The notes: generated by a model from the letters alone, not told the origin. Positions 43,553 through 52,962 are shown, counted from the first letter of the stretch. The stretch: 64,000 nt of DNA from Croceibacterium mercuriale (GCF_000802385.1 NZ_JTDN01000002.1:310001-374000); one strand, 5' to 3'. Made by a program: numbers and translations.

Positions 43553-44428
43553 TCAGGCGGCCTGGTAATCGGGCGCGGCGGCGCCGGAGCCGGCAGACGT
43601 GCCCGCCACCGGGGTGAAGCGCGGCAGGTTCAGTGCCGCGACCAGCGTGCGCAGTTCCTGCCGCGCGACCAGATGGCTGGTGCCCAGTTCGCCCAGATGC
43701 CCCTTGTCCAGCAGGGTCAGCCCGCTGGGGAACAGTTCGCGATAGATCACCCGTTCGGACAGGCCATGCGCCACCCGGAAGCCGACCCGCTGCGACAGTT
43801 CGAACAGGGCCTGGTCGATGCGCTTCTGGTTGCGGGCGTCCAGCCGCTGCACGCGGTTGCGCACCACCAGCCAGTCCATCTCCCGCCGGCGTTCCCCGTC
43901 CTCCAGCTGGCGCATCGCGCGCTTCTTGCGCGCGTCCCAGATCAGTTCGGCATAGAAGCTCAGCCGCCGGACCTTGAAGGTTTCGGCGTCCACCTGCCCG
44001 ATCAGGTCGAAATCGACGAAGCTGTCGTTCATCGGCGTGACCAGCGTGTCGGCCTGCGCCGCGGCATGGCGGGCCAGCGGATCGTCGCGGCCCGCGGTGT
44101 CGAACAGCACCACGTCCATGCCCTGCCCCAGCTCCGCCACGCGCGCTTCCAGCGCGGCAATGTCGGCGGCATCGTCGCCGGTGGGGGCGAACACGTCGAA
44201 GCGGGCGCCGGGCAGTTCGATCTCGCGCCGGCGTTCGGTGTCGATGCGATTCTCGAAATAGCGGTGCAGCGTGCGCTGGCGGTGATCCAGGTCGATCGTC
44301 GCCACCCGCGCCCCGCCATAGGCCAGCGCCACGGCCACATGGACCGCGGTGGTCGACTTGCCGGTGCCGCCTTTTTCATTGGCGAACACGATACGGTGCG
44401 GAGCGTGGGGGCGCGGTTCGGAAGCCAT
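43553..44428 (-). CDS. mipZ: Division plane positioning ATPase MipZ
   Basis: ParA/MinD-type ATPase that forms a polar gradient with ParB and keeps FtsZ at midcell in alphaproteobacteria. It has 291 residues. The deviant Walker A is [20 protein letters not shown] near residue 15, and [19 protein letters not shown] near residue 45. Walker B region [17 protein letters not shown] lies near residue 108, then [19 protein letters not shown]. The C-terminal [20 protein letters not shown] is typical. First gene of the mipZ-dnaJ-pgmG unit. Confidence 0.95.
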   Translation of the reverse strand: MASEPRPHAPHRIVFANEKGGTGKSTTAVHVAVALAYGGARVATIDLDHRQRTLHRYFENRIDTERRREIELPGARFDVFAPTGDDAADIAALEARVAELGQGMDVVLFDTAGRDDPLARHAAAQADTLVTPMNDSFVDFDLIGQVDAETFKVRRLSFYAELIWDARKKRAMRQLEDGERRREMDWLVVRNRVQRLDARNQKRIDQALFELSQRVGFRVAHGLSERVIYRELFPSGLTLLDKGHLGELGTSHLVARQELRTLVAALNLPRFTPVAGTSAGSGAAAPDYQAA

Positions 44429-44462
44429 CGGGCGTGCTTGTAATGGTGCGCTGCGGCGCTGC

Positions 44463-45227
44463 CTAGCCTTCCATCGCGTCGCGCAGCACGGGGGCGAGCC
44501 AGCGGGCGACCTCCGCGACCTGATCGGGCGTGCCCAGCAGGTCCTGCCGGATCTCTATTTCCAGCCATTGCAAGGCGTTGGGGAAGGCGTGACGCGGGAT
44601 CGTGTAATCCGTGTCGTCGAAGGCATAGGGCAGATTGTCACCCACGGTCAGGTCCTGCACCCCTTGCAGGCCCGCCAGCACCCGGCGGCCATAATCCGAC
44701 CCCGGCCCGCCATGGATCACCCCCGCCTGCCACGGCCGCGCCTTGCCCGCATATACCGGCGTGAAGCTGTGCAGCGCGACCAGAATGGTCGGCAGGCCTG
44801 CCGCACGCCGGCCGGCCAGCAGATCGGCGATCGCCTGATGGTAGGGTTCGTGGATCGCCGCCACCCGATCGGCGCGCACGGTTTCCGCCAGATCCGTGTT
44901 GCCCGGGATCGCCGTGCCGTCGCTCACCTCCGGCATGGCGCCGGGGCTGAACGGGGCACGATTGCAGTCCACCACCAGCCGTGAATAGGTCTGTGAAACA
45001 AACGTTGCACCAAAGTGTTCAGCCAGCAGCCGCCCCAATTGCCCGATCCCTATGTCCAGCGCGATGTGCCGGCGCCGATCCGCCTCCCCCACGCCCAGCG
45101 TGCCCAGGGATCGCGGGATCAGCGCCCCGGCATGATCGCCCAGGAACACCAGGGGCCCGGGCGCGAGAGGCGGTCCGATCAGGGTGACGGGGGCGGGGTC
45201 TGCCGGGCAAAGCACTGGTTCGGTCAT
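44463..45227 (-). CDS. N-formylglutamate amidohydrolase family protein
   Basis: A 254-residue hydrolase family member (histidine degradation or N-acylated amino acid hydrolysis). Motifs: LVFLGDHAGALIPRSLG near residue 28, HIALDIGIGQLG, SRLVVDCNRAP near residue 85, and LVALHSFTPVYAGKARPWQ near residue 148, with His and Asp likely metal ligands. The family is broad and no hut genes are nearby, so a specific substrate is not supported. Divergent from the transglutaminase gene. Confidence 0.84.
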   Translation of the reverse strand: MTEPVLCPADPAPVTLIGPPLAPGPLVFLGDHAGALIPRSLGTLGVGEADRRRHIALDIGIGQLGRLLAEHFGATFVSQTYSRLVVDCNRAPFSPGAMPEVSDGTAIPGNTDLAETVRADRVAAIHEPYHQAIADLLAGRRAAGLPTILVALHSFTPVYAGKARPWQAGVIHGGPGSDYGRRVLAGLQGVQDLTVGDNLPYAFDDTDYTIPRHAFPNALQWLEIEIRQDLLGTPDQVAEVARWLAPVLRDAMEG

Positions 45228-45285
45228 TCCGGCAGGAGAAGCCCATGCGCGTGGTTGCCGTCAACACATACAGGGGGGTTCGCCC

Positions 45286-46155
45286 ATGCTGATCCGCACC
45301 GGTTTCGACATCTGCTTCCGCACCTGGCAGCCGATCCCGACCAATCTGCTGCTCAGCGTCCTGCCGGAACACGAGCCGCAGCTGCGCACGCTGCAGCGGA
45401 TCGTGACGGAGCCGGAGATCCAGCTGCACCATTTCCGCGACGGGTTCGGCAATCACGCCACCCGCTGCGTGCTGCCGCCGGGCGACACCTGGGTGCGCGG
45501 CGATTTCGTGATCGAGGTGCCGGATACGGCCGACCCCGTGGTGCCCGATGCGGTGCAGCACCCGGTGTCGGAGCTGCCGGACGATGTGCTCGTCTACCTG
45601 CTGGGCAGCCGCTATTGCGAGGTCGGCCGGCTGACGCAGGAGGCGTGGGGCGCAACGTCGCACCTCGCCAGCGGGTGGGACAAGGTGCAGGCGCTGGTGG
45701 CGCTGGCGCACAACCGCGTCGAGTTCGGGTATCACCATGCGCGCAACACGCGTTCCGGGTCCGATGCCTGGCACGAACAGGTCGGCGTGTGCCGTGACTT
45801 CGCGCATCTGGCGGTGACGCTGTGCCGGGAGATCAACATCCCGGCACGGTACTGCACCGGCTATCTTGGCGATATCGGGGTGGACCCGATCGACGCCCCG
45901 ATGGACTTCTCCGCCTGGTTCGAGGCTTATATCGGCGGCCGCTGGTACACGTTCGACGCGCGCCACAACCGCCCGCGCGTGGGCCGGATCGTGATGGCGC
46001 GCGGGCGTGACGCGACCGATGCGGCGATCACCACCCATTTCGGCCCGGCAAACCTGGTGCACTTCCACGTCCATACGGACGAGGTGGCGAATACCGACCT
46101 CAGCCGCCCGCCGGCCGAAACGGTCGTGCCGCAATATGCGGGCAAGTTCGGCTAG
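45286..46155 (+). CDS. Transglutaminase-like family protein
   Basis: A cysteine-protease-fold protein of 289 residues without a signal peptide. The N-terminal beta domain (about 1-85) precedes the transglutaminase core (about 140-240). The catalytic Cys is in GVCRDFAHLAVTLCRE near residue 166, and His and Asp in FSAWFEAYIGGRWYTFDARH near residue 207-228. It probably hydrolyses isopeptides or peptides. AGGGGG precedes the ATG at 45286. It converges with the symporter gene by a 4-base overlap. Confidence 0.86.
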   Translation: MLIRTGFDICFRTWQPIPTNLLLSVLPEHEPQLRTLQRIVTEPEIQLHHFRDGFGNHATRCVLPPGDTWVRGDFVIEVPDTADPVVPDAVQHPVSELPDDVLVYLLGSRYCEVGRLTQEAWGATSHLASGWDKVQALVALAHNRVEFGYHHARNTRSGSDAWHEQVGVCRDFAHLAVTLCREINIPARYCTGYLGDIGVDPIDAPMDFSAWFEAYIGGRWYTFDARHNRPRVGRIVMARGRDATDAAITTHFGPANLVHFHVHTDEVANTDLSRPPAETVVPQYAGKFG

Positions 46156-47555
46156 CCGCCCGCCTTCATCGCCGCCACCACGCTGCGCCCGTCCACCCGC
46201 GGGCGCAGCAGCGTGACCCCCGCCAGCACGGCGATGTTGGCGGCAAGGCCGATCACGCCCAGGTTCAGCCCGCCCACCGGCACTTCGCCCAGCCATAGCG
46301 CCAGCACCACGCCGTCGCCCACGACGATCCCGCCGATCACCGCCGCCACCGGCACGCGGGGCAGCAGCAGGGCTGCGATGAAGCCGGGCAGGGTCTGCAC
46401 CACCCCGAAATAGAACAGGTTGTTCAGCCGGGCCATCAGCGTGCCCCCGCCCTCCGCACTCAGCAGGCTGAGCAGCAGGAAGGCCGCCACGACCCAGCGG
46501 CTCCAGCGCTGCTGGCCTGCGCTGCTCAGCCCCGGTGCCAGGTTGCGGGTGACCAGCGGGCCGATCGCCAGGCAGACGCTGGACAGGATCACCAGCCCCG
46601 ACAGCGCGACGGCGGCCATCACCATACCCGTGGCGGCGGGATGCAGCAGCACTTCCGCAACCGCCAGGAACACGTAGTCGGGCTGCGCCGGCACGATGCC
46701 GTGCCCCTGCGCATAGGTGGCGGTCGCCATCAGCAGCGGGAACATCAGCATGTAGAGCGGCGCCGCCACCTGCGCCCGGCGGATCGCCTGCGGGTCCCGG
46801 GCGGAGAACAGGAAGGCCCAGTTCTGCGGGATCATGGTGAAGCCGACCGCCTGCAGCAGGATGGTGGAAATGGCGAACACCATGTCCGGCGGCGTGGCGG
46901 CGACGGCGGGCGCAGCGGCCTGCGCCACGGTCGGCACCGCCTGCCAGTCGGCGATGGCGAGCCCGCCCACCAGCAGGATCGATCCCATCATCAGCACGTC
47001 CTTCAGCACCGCGACGAAGGCGGAGGCGCGCAGGCCGGCGATCACCACATAGGCGAAGCACAGCAGCCCCGCCGCGCCGGTCAGCAGCAGCGGCCGCGCC
47101 TCCGGCGCCAGGCCGCCCAGCACCAGCCTGAGGCCGGTGAACTGCATGGTGCCGATCGGCAGCAGCAGGATGATGGAGGTGACCGCGACCAGCAGCTCCA
47201 GCGCGCGGCTGTTCCAGTGGTCGCGGAAGAAGTCGGGGATGGTCGCGCTGCCATACAGCCTTCCCGCCCGCCAGATCCATGGCCCCAGGAAGAACAGGCA
47301 GCAGCAGGCCAGCAGGATGTAGCCGAAGAACCACAGCACGAAGGCGTCGCCGCCGGCATAGACCCCGCCGGGAAAGCCCAGCATGCTGGCAATGGAGTAT
47401 GTCTCCCCCACCGACAGGAAGAAGAACAGCACTGCGCCGAACTGGCCGGACGCGGTGAAGAAGGCGCGCGCGCCCTGCTGCCCGTGCCCGCGGCGCGACC
47501 ACAATGCGATCCCGAGCGACAGGGCCATGATCGCGAGAAAGACTGCAAGCGTCAC
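46152..47555 (-). CDS. Sodium:solute symporter family protein
   Basis: Inner-membrane SSS-family uptake permease, 467 residues with about 13 helices. The start GTG at 47555 (VTLAVFLAIMALSLGIALW) overlaps the stop of the small membrane protein gene (GTGA). Motifs: ALWSRRGHGQQGARAFFTAS, FFFLSVGETYSIASMLGFPG, and the conserved IAGLRASAFVAVLKDVLMMG near residue 165. The substrate is unknown. The operon partner is a P1-family peptidase, so a peptide- or beta-amino-acid-derived compound is a reasonable guess. Confidence 0.88.
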   Translation of the reverse strand: MTLAVFLAIMALSLGIALWSRRGHGQQGARAFFTASGQFGAVLFFFLSVGETYSIASMLGFPGGVYAGGDAFVLWFFGYILLACCCLFFLGPWIWRAGRLYGSATIPDFFRDHWNSRALELLVAVTSIILLLPIGTMQFTGLRLVLGGLAPEARPLLLTGAAGLLCFAYVVIAGLRASAFVAVLKDVLMMGSILLVGGLAIADWQAVPTVAQAAAPAVAATPPDMVFAISTILLQAVGFTMIPQNWAFLFSARDPQAIRRAQVAAPLYMLMFPLLMATATYAQGHGIVPAQPDYVFLAVAEVLLHPAATGMVMAAVALSGLVILSSVCLAIGPLVTRNLAPGLSSAGQQRWSRWVVAAFLLLSLLSAEGGGTLMARLNNLFYFGVVQTLPGFIAALLLPRVPVAAVIGGIVVGDGVVLALWLGEVPVGGLNLGVIGLAANIAVLAGVTLLRPRVDGRSVVAAMKAGG

Positions 47556-47743
47556 GCGGGCGGGCCCCGGCGATGGCAAACCGCGAGCAGCACCGCGGTG
47601 ATCGGCGCACAGGCGAACAGGCACCAGTTGGCCAGGCTGATGCCCAGCAGGCGCGGCGCATCATCCGGCACCAGCAGGGCGCTCGCCAGGATCAGCGCCA
47701 GCGGCAGGACCAGCCCCATCAGCACCGGCCAGCCGCGCATCAT
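47552..47743 (-). CDS. Small membrane protein, probable symporter subunit
   Basis: A 63-residue protein with two predicted helices (MMRGWPVLMGLVLPLALILA and NWCLFACAPITAVLLAVCHR), similar in size and placing to DUF3311-type small partners of SSS transporters. It overlaps the P1 peptidase stop at its start (ATGA) and the symporter start at its stop (GTGA), so all three genes are coupled. Confidence 0.72.
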   Translation of the reverse strand: MMRGWPVLMGLVLPLALILASALLVPDDAPRLLGISLANWCLFACAPITAVLLAVCHRRGPPA

Positions 47744-48864
47744 TGGTCGGCGAGGTCGCGCCAGCAGGTGACCTCCGCGCCGGGCGGCGGGGTGGCGGCG
47801 AACACGCCACGCGCCACGGCACGGGCCAGCGTATCGGCGGCGATGGTGCCGGCCTGCAGCACCGCCAGGTGGCGCGCCATCTCCTCTGCCGGGGCCTCCT
47901 GCCGGGCGGTCGACAGCGCGAACACCACGTCGCCATCAAACGGCGTGTGCACCGGGCGGATCGCGCGGGCGAGGCCGTCCTGCGCCATGATCGCCATCCG
48001 CTTCAGCTCCGTGGTGGTCAGCGCCAGGTCGGTCGCGACGCAGGCGATGGTGGTGTTCTCCCGCGCCCGCGCCAGCTTGGACAGGCCCCACTCCTCCGGG
48101 TTGGCGCGCAAGGCCCGGGGCGGCAGGCCGCCGAACTCGCCATCCAGCTCGAACGGGCTGGCCCAGAAATGGCGCGTGCCCGGCGCCACGACGGAACCGA
48201 GCGAATTGACCGCCACGATCGCGCCCACGGTGAAGCCGCCGCTCGCCAGCGTCGAGGCTGACCCGATGCCGCCCTTCAGCCCGCCCGCCATTGCGCCATA
48301 GCCGGCCCCTGCCGTGCCCAGCGCGAACTCCGCGCCGGCGGCAGCCAGCGCGCGGCGGCCGAGATCGCCGTAGGGCGGCTGTGCGCCCCAGGCCTTGTCC
48401 CCGCCATTGGCCAGGTCATACAGAATCGCGCCCGTCACGATGGGCGAAACCGGCACACCGGCGCTCGCCAGTCCGCCATAGCCGATGCCCCGCGCGCCAA
48501 GCTCCGCCGCGACGCCATCGGCGGCGGCGAGGCCGTAGGACGACCCGCCCGACAGGGTCACGGCATTGACCGCGTGGACCAGGTTATGCGCATCCATCAC
48601 GTCGCTTTCTCGCGTGCCCGGCCCGCCGCCGCGCACGTCGATCGCGGCCTGCAGCAGGCCGTCGCCCAGGATCACGGTGGTGCCGGTACGGATGCGCGGA
48701 TCATCGGCCTGCCCCACGGTGAGACCGGCGACATCGGTGATGAGATTGCGCGGGCCGGTCCGACCTGCCTCCCCCTGCGCGCGGAGCGGCCCCGCCAGCA
48801 GCAGGCCCATTGCCCCGCCGCCCGCGGCCAGCATCGTCCGGCGATCCCATGTCATGCGCTGCAT
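47740..48864 (-). CDS. P1 family peptidase (DmpA/BapA-like), probably exported
   Basis: N-terminal-nucleophile aminopeptidase family, 374 residues from MQRMTWDRRTMLAAGGGAM at 48864. The twin-arginine-like DRRTML followed by a hydrophobic stretch (GLLLAGPLRAQG) suggests export by Tat. Family blocks: NLITDVAGLTVGQADD, SDVMDAHNLVHAVNAVTLSG, and GAIVAVNSLGSVVAP. The likely self-cleavage site and nucleophile lie in RENTTIACVATDLALTTTEL, with Thr in place of the Ser of DmpA. First gene of the operon with the small membrane protein and symporter, and divergent from a TonB-dependent receptor. Confidence 0.86.
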   Translation of the reverse strand: MQRMTWDRRTMLAAGGGAMGLLLAGPLRAQGEAGRTGPRNLITDVAGLTVGQADDPRIRTGTTVILGDGLLQAAIDVRGGGPGTRESDVMDAHNLVHAVNAVTLSGGSSYGLAAADGVAAELGARGIGYGGLASAGVPVSPIVTGAILYDLANGGDKAWGAQPPYGDLGRRALAAAGAEFALGTAGAGYGAMAGGLKGGIGSASTLASGGFTVGAIVAVNSLGSVVAPGTRHFWASPFELDGEFGGLPPRALRANPEEWGLSKLARARENTTIACVATDLALTTTELKRMAIMAQDGLARAIRPVHTPFDGDVVFALSTARQEAPAEEMARHLAVLQAGTIAADTLARAVARGVFAATPPPGAEVTCWRDLADQ

Positions 48865-48955
48865 CGCGCTGCCGTGGCGAAACTGCCACTCCTTCGCAAG
48901 CAAATCACGCAGCCGGGGTGTGCAGGTGCAGCAGGGGGGCTATGTGCCCGGCGCC

Positions 48956-51118
48956 ATGAAGAACCTGTTGCCTGCTGTCACCTTGCTCGCTCTCACCACC
49001 CCGGCCCTGGCGGAGGAAGCGGAGGGCGAGCCGATCCTGGTGACCGCACAGCGGCGCGAGCAGGCGGCCCAGGATGTCGGCATCACGCTCAGCGTGATCG
49101 ACGAGGCGGTGCTGGCGCAGCGCGGCATCACCAATGTCAACGGTCTGGCCGATGCCACGCCCAGCCTGGAGATCGAGCCGGCCTTCGGCGGCGGTGCGCC
49201 GCAGTTCCGCCTGCGCGGTGTCGGCTTCCAGGACTATGCCACGAACAATGCGCCCAGCGTGGGCGTCTATGTGAACGAGATCGCCCAGCCGATCCCGGCG
49301 ATGACCCAGGGCCTGCTGTTCGACATCGCCCGGGTGGAGGTGCTGCGCGGACCGCAGGGCACGCTGTACGGCCGCAACACCACCGGCGGCGCGGTCAACT
49401 TCGTGACCAATCGGCCGACCGGTGCCCTGGGCAGCGGCGCCACGCTGGAGCTGGGCCGCTTCGGCGCGCTGCTGGGGGAAGCGCACCTGAATGCGCCGTT
49501 GACTGACGGTGTCGCGGTGCGGGTGGCCGGTGCGGTGCAGCAGGGTGGCGCCTACCAGTACAACCGCGACACCGGACGGGCGCTGGGCGACGCCGACCGG
49601 CTGGGCGCGCGCGCGCTGCTGGCGATCCGCCCTGCGGGCGGCTTCGATGCCCTGCTCGACCTGCACTGGGGCCGCGACCGATCGGAAGCGGTCGGCCTGT
49701 ACCTGCTGGACGACCTGCCCACCCGCGCCGGCGCCGGTCCGCTGATCCCGGCGGACCGGGACCGCTTCGCCACCGGCTGGGGCATCTCGCCGCGCCTGGC
49801 CGCCGACACCGGCCTGCCGCTCGGTGCGGTGCCGGGTGTCGACAACGAAACCCGTGGCGCCTCCGCACGCCTCAGCTACGATCTTGGCGGGATTACGCTG
49901 ACCAGCCTGACCAGCTTCGACCGGCTGCACCGGCAGCAGTTCGGCGACTGGGATGCCAGCGCCAGTGTCGAGGCGGACACCTTCTTCGGCAGCGAGGCCG
50001 AGGTCTGGTCGCAGGAGCTGCGCCTGTCCGGCAGCACCGGCGCGCTGGCCTGGACGGCGGGCGCATACTGGTCGCAGCAGCAGCTGGACGAGCGTTTCTT
50101 CAGCGACTTCATCGACGTGTACGGCACCTATGCCCGCGTGACCTACGCGCAGGAGGTCGAGTCGCTGGCGCTGTTCGGGCAGGCCGAACTGGCGCTGTCG
50201 CCGCAATGGAAGCTGGTCGCCGGCCTGCGCTACGAGGAGGAGACGCGCGACCTGCAGGGGTTCGGCACCGCCTTCGGCGGGGCGCAGGCGCTGGCGCCGA
50301 CCGATGTCGGCACACGGATGCGGCCGCTGACCGGGAAGCTGGCGCTGGAATGGACGCCGGTCGACGACCTGCTGCTCTACGCCTCGATCAGCCGGGGGGT
50401 GAAGTCGGGTGGCTTCACCACCTACAACACCGGCAATCGCAGCGGGATCGAACCCTTCGCGCCGGAGACGCTGTATGCGTACGAGATCGGCATCAAGAGC
50501 GAACCGACCCCGTGGGCCCAGGTCAATGCGGCGGCGTTCTGGTACGATTACCGCGACCAGCAGGTGCTGTCGGCGGTCTATGGCGTGAACGGTCCAGTGG
50601 GGCGGTTCACCAATGCCGACCGGTCGCGCATCGCCGGCGCAGAAGTGGAGCTGGCGCTGACCCCACTTCCCGGGCTGCTGCTGGCGCCCTTCGCCGGGTT
50701 CAAGCATGGCCGCTACCTGGAGTTCGAGGATCTGGATGTCCCCGCCAGCCGCGCCGCCGGGCAGGCGGTGTTCGTGGACCGTGACGGGGAGACGATCCCC
50801 TTCCCGCGCTGGTCTGCCGGCGCGCAGATCGCCTGGGAGATGCCGCTGGGCGGGCTGACCCTGACACCGGCGAGCACGCTGACCTGGCGCAGCCGCTATC
50901 CTTCGTGGCTGGGCCAGACCTACGACATCCCGGCCTACTTCGTGGTCAATGCCGAGCTGGCGCTGGCTCCGGATGACGGATCGTGGCGGGTGGCGCTGTG
51001 GGGGCGCAATATCCTTGGCCGCGAATACGACCTGACCCGCAACTTCTTCACCAGTGCCGACATCGCCCAACCCGCGCGCCCGGCAAGCTACGGCGTCCGG
51101 ATCAGCGCGGAATACTAG
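48956..51118 (+). CDS. TonB-dependent outer membrane receptor
   Basis: A 720-residue outer membrane receptor. Signal peptide MKNLLPAVTLLALTTPALAE, then the TonB-box-like PILVTAQRREQ, and the plug at about 35-150 with LFDIARVEVLRGPQGTLYGR and TTGGAVNFVT. The 22-strand barrel follows, ending YGVRISAEY with a terminal aromatic. Substrate not predictable. The FecA/FpvA secretin domain is absent, so no sigma-factor signalling is expected. It starts 92 bases from the divergent P1 peptidase gene, so the two may share a regulator. The ribosome site is poor. Confidence 0.9.
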   Translation: MKNLLPAVTLLALTTPALAEEAEGEPILVTAQRREQAAQDVGITLSVIDEAVLAQRGITNVNGLADATPSLEIEPAFGGGAPQFRLRGVGFQDYATNNAPSVGVYVNEIAQPIPAMTQGLLFDIARVEVLRGPQGTLYGRNTTGGAVNFVTNRPTGALGSGATLELGRFGALLGEAHLNAPLTDGVAVRVAGAVQQGGAYQYNRDTGRALGDADRLGARALLAIRPAGGFDALLDLHWGRDRSEAVGLYLLDDLPTRAGAGPLIPADRDRFATGWGISPRLAADTGLPLGAVPGVDNETRGASARLSYDLGGITLTSLTSFDRLHRQQFGDWDASASVEADTFFGSEAEVWSQELRLSGSTGALAWTAGAYWSQQQLDERFFSDFIDVYGTYARVTYAQEVESLALFGQAELALSPQWKLVAGLRYEEETRDLQGFGTAFGGAQALAPTDVGTRMRPLTGKLALEWTPVDDLLLYASISRGVKSGGFTTYNTGNRSGIEPFAPETLYAYEIGIKSEPTPWAQVNAAAFWYDYRDQQVLSAVYGVNGPVGRFTNADRSRIAGAEVELALTPLPGLLLAPFAGFKHGRYLEFEDLDVPASRAAGQAVFVDRDGETIPFPRWSAGAQIAWEMPLGGLTLTPASTLTWRSRYPSWLGQTYDIPAYFVVNAELALAPDDGSWRVALWGRNILGREYDLTRNFFTSADIAQPARPASYGVRISAEY

Positions 51119-52089
51119 ACGCTGGCCGCGGCGGCGACCAACCGGTCCCGCATCACGGCGCGCAGTTCCTCCGGCGCTTCGATCCGGACCTCGCCGCCCC
51201 AGGTGAACAGGTGGTCGGCGATCTCACGCAGGCCGCCGGCATGGAACCGCACGACCAGTTCGTCGCCATCCTGCTCCACCACCTGTCCGGGATGAAACCG
51301 CCAGGCACGCCCCCGCGCCATCGCGCCAGGGGAGACGCGCAGGACCACGTCATGTCCCTCCTCCCGCCAGATGCCGAAGCTGCCCGCCATCCAGGCATCC
51401 AGGTCCCAGTCCTCGGCCGGGCAGCCCGGCTCGTTGCCGATCCGCGCATCGCTCATCCGGTCGAGGCGGTAAGGCACCGGCGGCTGGTCACGCCCGGGCA
51501 TCTGCCCGATCAGGTAGGTGACCGGGCCGTGGATCAGCCCCATCGGGATCACCCGGCGCCAGCGCGGCTCCTCCCAGCCCTCGCGCAGATAGTCGAACTC
51601 CAGGCATTGCCCGGCCATGATCGCGCCCTGCACCTGCGTCAGCGATGCGGGATCGCCGGTGGCCAGCGGTCCGGCGGGCACGAACTGCCGCTGCAGCCGG
51701 GCGAGCGGTTCCAGGTCGGGATCCAGTCGGCGCTTCTCCCGGTCGTCCAGCGCCGCGCGCACCTTGGCACCCAGCGTTTCCAGCAGCGGCGCATGGGTCG
51801 CGCCGGCCCGCCGGGCACCCTCCGCCGCGGCCTGCAAGGCGGCCAGCTCGGCGGCGTTGGGGCGGGTATAGACCCGGCGCAGCGTACCACGGATGCGGAA
51901 CCGCTTGCGGCGGTCGACCAGCTCCTCCTCCAGCTCGAAATGCAGCCGGATCACGTCGCGCAGCCGCTCCGCCGTGCGGCGGTCGCTGCCGATCGCTTCC
52001 GCCATCTCGTCCAGCGTCAGCCCCTCGGCCGTGTCGTTCAGCGCGCCGACCAGCGTCAGCAGCCGGTCCAGCCTGGCCATGCGTGCCAT
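51115..52089 (-). CDS. WYL-domain HTH transcriptional regulator
   Basis: A 324-residue DeoR/HTH-11-type regulator. The N-terminal winged helix (about 3-65) has LLTLVGALNDTAEGLTLDEM and GSDRRTAERLRDVI. The WYL region is at about 150-245 (CLEFDYLREGWEEPRWRRVI, YLIGQMPGRDQPPVPYRLDR), with the WCX-type C-terminal extension (about 250-320) ending LRAVMRDRLVAAAA. WYL domains sense nucleic acid or nucleotides. The promoter just upstream carries a palindrome over its -10 box, suggesting autoregulation. It overlaps the receptor gene's stop by 4 bases, convergently. Confidence 0.87.
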   Translation of the reverse strand: MARMARLDRLLTLVGALNDTAEGLTLDEMAEAIGSDRRTAERLRDVIRLHFELEEELVDRRKRFRIRGTLRRVYTRPNAAELAALQAAAEGARRAGATHAPLLETLGAKVRAALDDREKRRLDPDLEPLARLQRQFVPAGPLATGDPASLTQVQGAIMAGQCLEFDYLREGWEEPRWRRVIPMGLIHGPVTYLIGQMPGRDQPPVPYRLDRMSDARIGNEPGCPAEDWDLDAWMAGSFGIWREEGHDVVLRVSPGAMARGRAWRFHPGQVVEQDGDELVVRFHAGGLREIADHLFTWGGEVRIEAPEELRAVMRDRLVAAAASV

Positions 52090-52123
52090 CGATCCACCCC
52101 TCTCATCACCATCAACGACCGGA

Positions 52124-52152
52124 ATTGTCGTACAATGCCGCAATGGTGTCAA
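52124..52152 (-). promoter_or_regulatory. Promoter of the WYL regulator with palindrome over -10
   Basis: TTGACA (52147-52152), 17-base spacer and GACAAT (52124-52129) on the minus strand make a near-consensus sigma70-type promoter. The 13-base inverted repeat ATTGT-CGT-ACAAT (52124-52136) overlaps the -10 box. Leader to the ATG is about 28 bases, with AGGGG. Confidence 0.6.
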
Positions 52153-52174
52153 ACAGGTGATCGGAATGGGGGAA

Positions 52175-52248
<74 letters not shown>

Positions 52249-52311
52249 TCGGGCCACGCGCAAATGCCACCGGTCGCGGCCGATCGCAAGCGCTTGGTCG
52301 ATCCTGCGCTG

Positions 52312-52962
52312 CTAATCCCGGCCGAGCCGCTCCGCCACGGTGGGCCCGCGGCCACTCTCCGGTTCAGCCGGCAGGGCTTTGTCCGCAGGCGCCGCGATCG
52401 TGATCTCCACCCGGCGGTTGCGTGCCCGGCCCGCCTCGCTGGGGGTGCCATCAGCCTGGGCATTGGGCGCTACCGGGTTCTGTGCGCCCAGCGCGATCAC
52501 GCTGATCCGCGCCTTGTCCACGCCATTGGCCATCAGCCAGTCCGCCACGGCCTGCGCCCGGCGCCGCGAGGTGGCGAGGTTGGCCGCGCTGGTGCCGTCG
52601 CTGTCGCTGTGGCCACGCACCACGATCGGCCAGCCTTCGGCGAGCGCGTCCGATTGCAGCACGGTCGCCAGCTGCTGCTGCGCGTCCGGGGTCAGGGTCG
52701 ATCCTTCCGGAAAACCGATGGTCAGCTCCACCGGCTCCGACGCAACCTCCACGACCGGTTCGGGCACGACCTCGGGCCGGATGATGGAGGCGCCCGTCGG
52801 GCTGGGGCTGGCGGTCGGAACGCTGATCACCGGCGGCTCTCCCGCAACCGGCGTCTCCGTTGCCGCAGGGTCCGGGCGCGGGTCATCGCAGCCGGCGAGC
52901 AGCGTGGTGCCAAGCAATCCGGTGGCCAGCAGGGCGGTTCTGATGGTGATGGTGGTCATCAT
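52312..52962 (-). CDS. OmpA-like lipoprotein
   Basis: A 216-residue lipoprotein. Signal MMTTITIRTALLATGLLGTT ends in the lipobox LLAGC. A Pro/Thr/Val-rich spacer (about 30-75) is followed by an OmpA/MotB peptidoglycan-binding domain (about 80-195). In the domain VELTIGFPEGSTLTPDAQQQ, RGHSDSDGTSAANLATSRRR and RNRRVEITI are family-typical. It likely tethers the outer membrane to peptidoglycan. AAGGAG precedes the start, whose ATGA overlaps the stop of the antiporter gene, an odd pairing. Either ATG (52962 or 52959) could serve. Confidence 0.88.
   Translation of the reverse strand: MMTTITIRTALLATGLLGTTLLAGCDDPRPDPAATETPVAGEPPVISVPTASPSPTGASIIRPEVVPEPVVEVASEPVELTIGFPEGSTLTPDAQQQLATVLQSDALAEGWPIVVRGHSDSDGTSAANLATSRRRAQAVADWLMANGVDKARISVIALGAQNPVAPNAQADGTPSEAGRARNRRVEITIAAPADKALPAEPESGRGPTVAERLGRD

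Noticed and set aside
48566-48955. N-terminal extension of the TonB-dependent receptor frame
   Set aside because: It overlaps the divergent P1 peptidase; the signal peptide begins at 48956.
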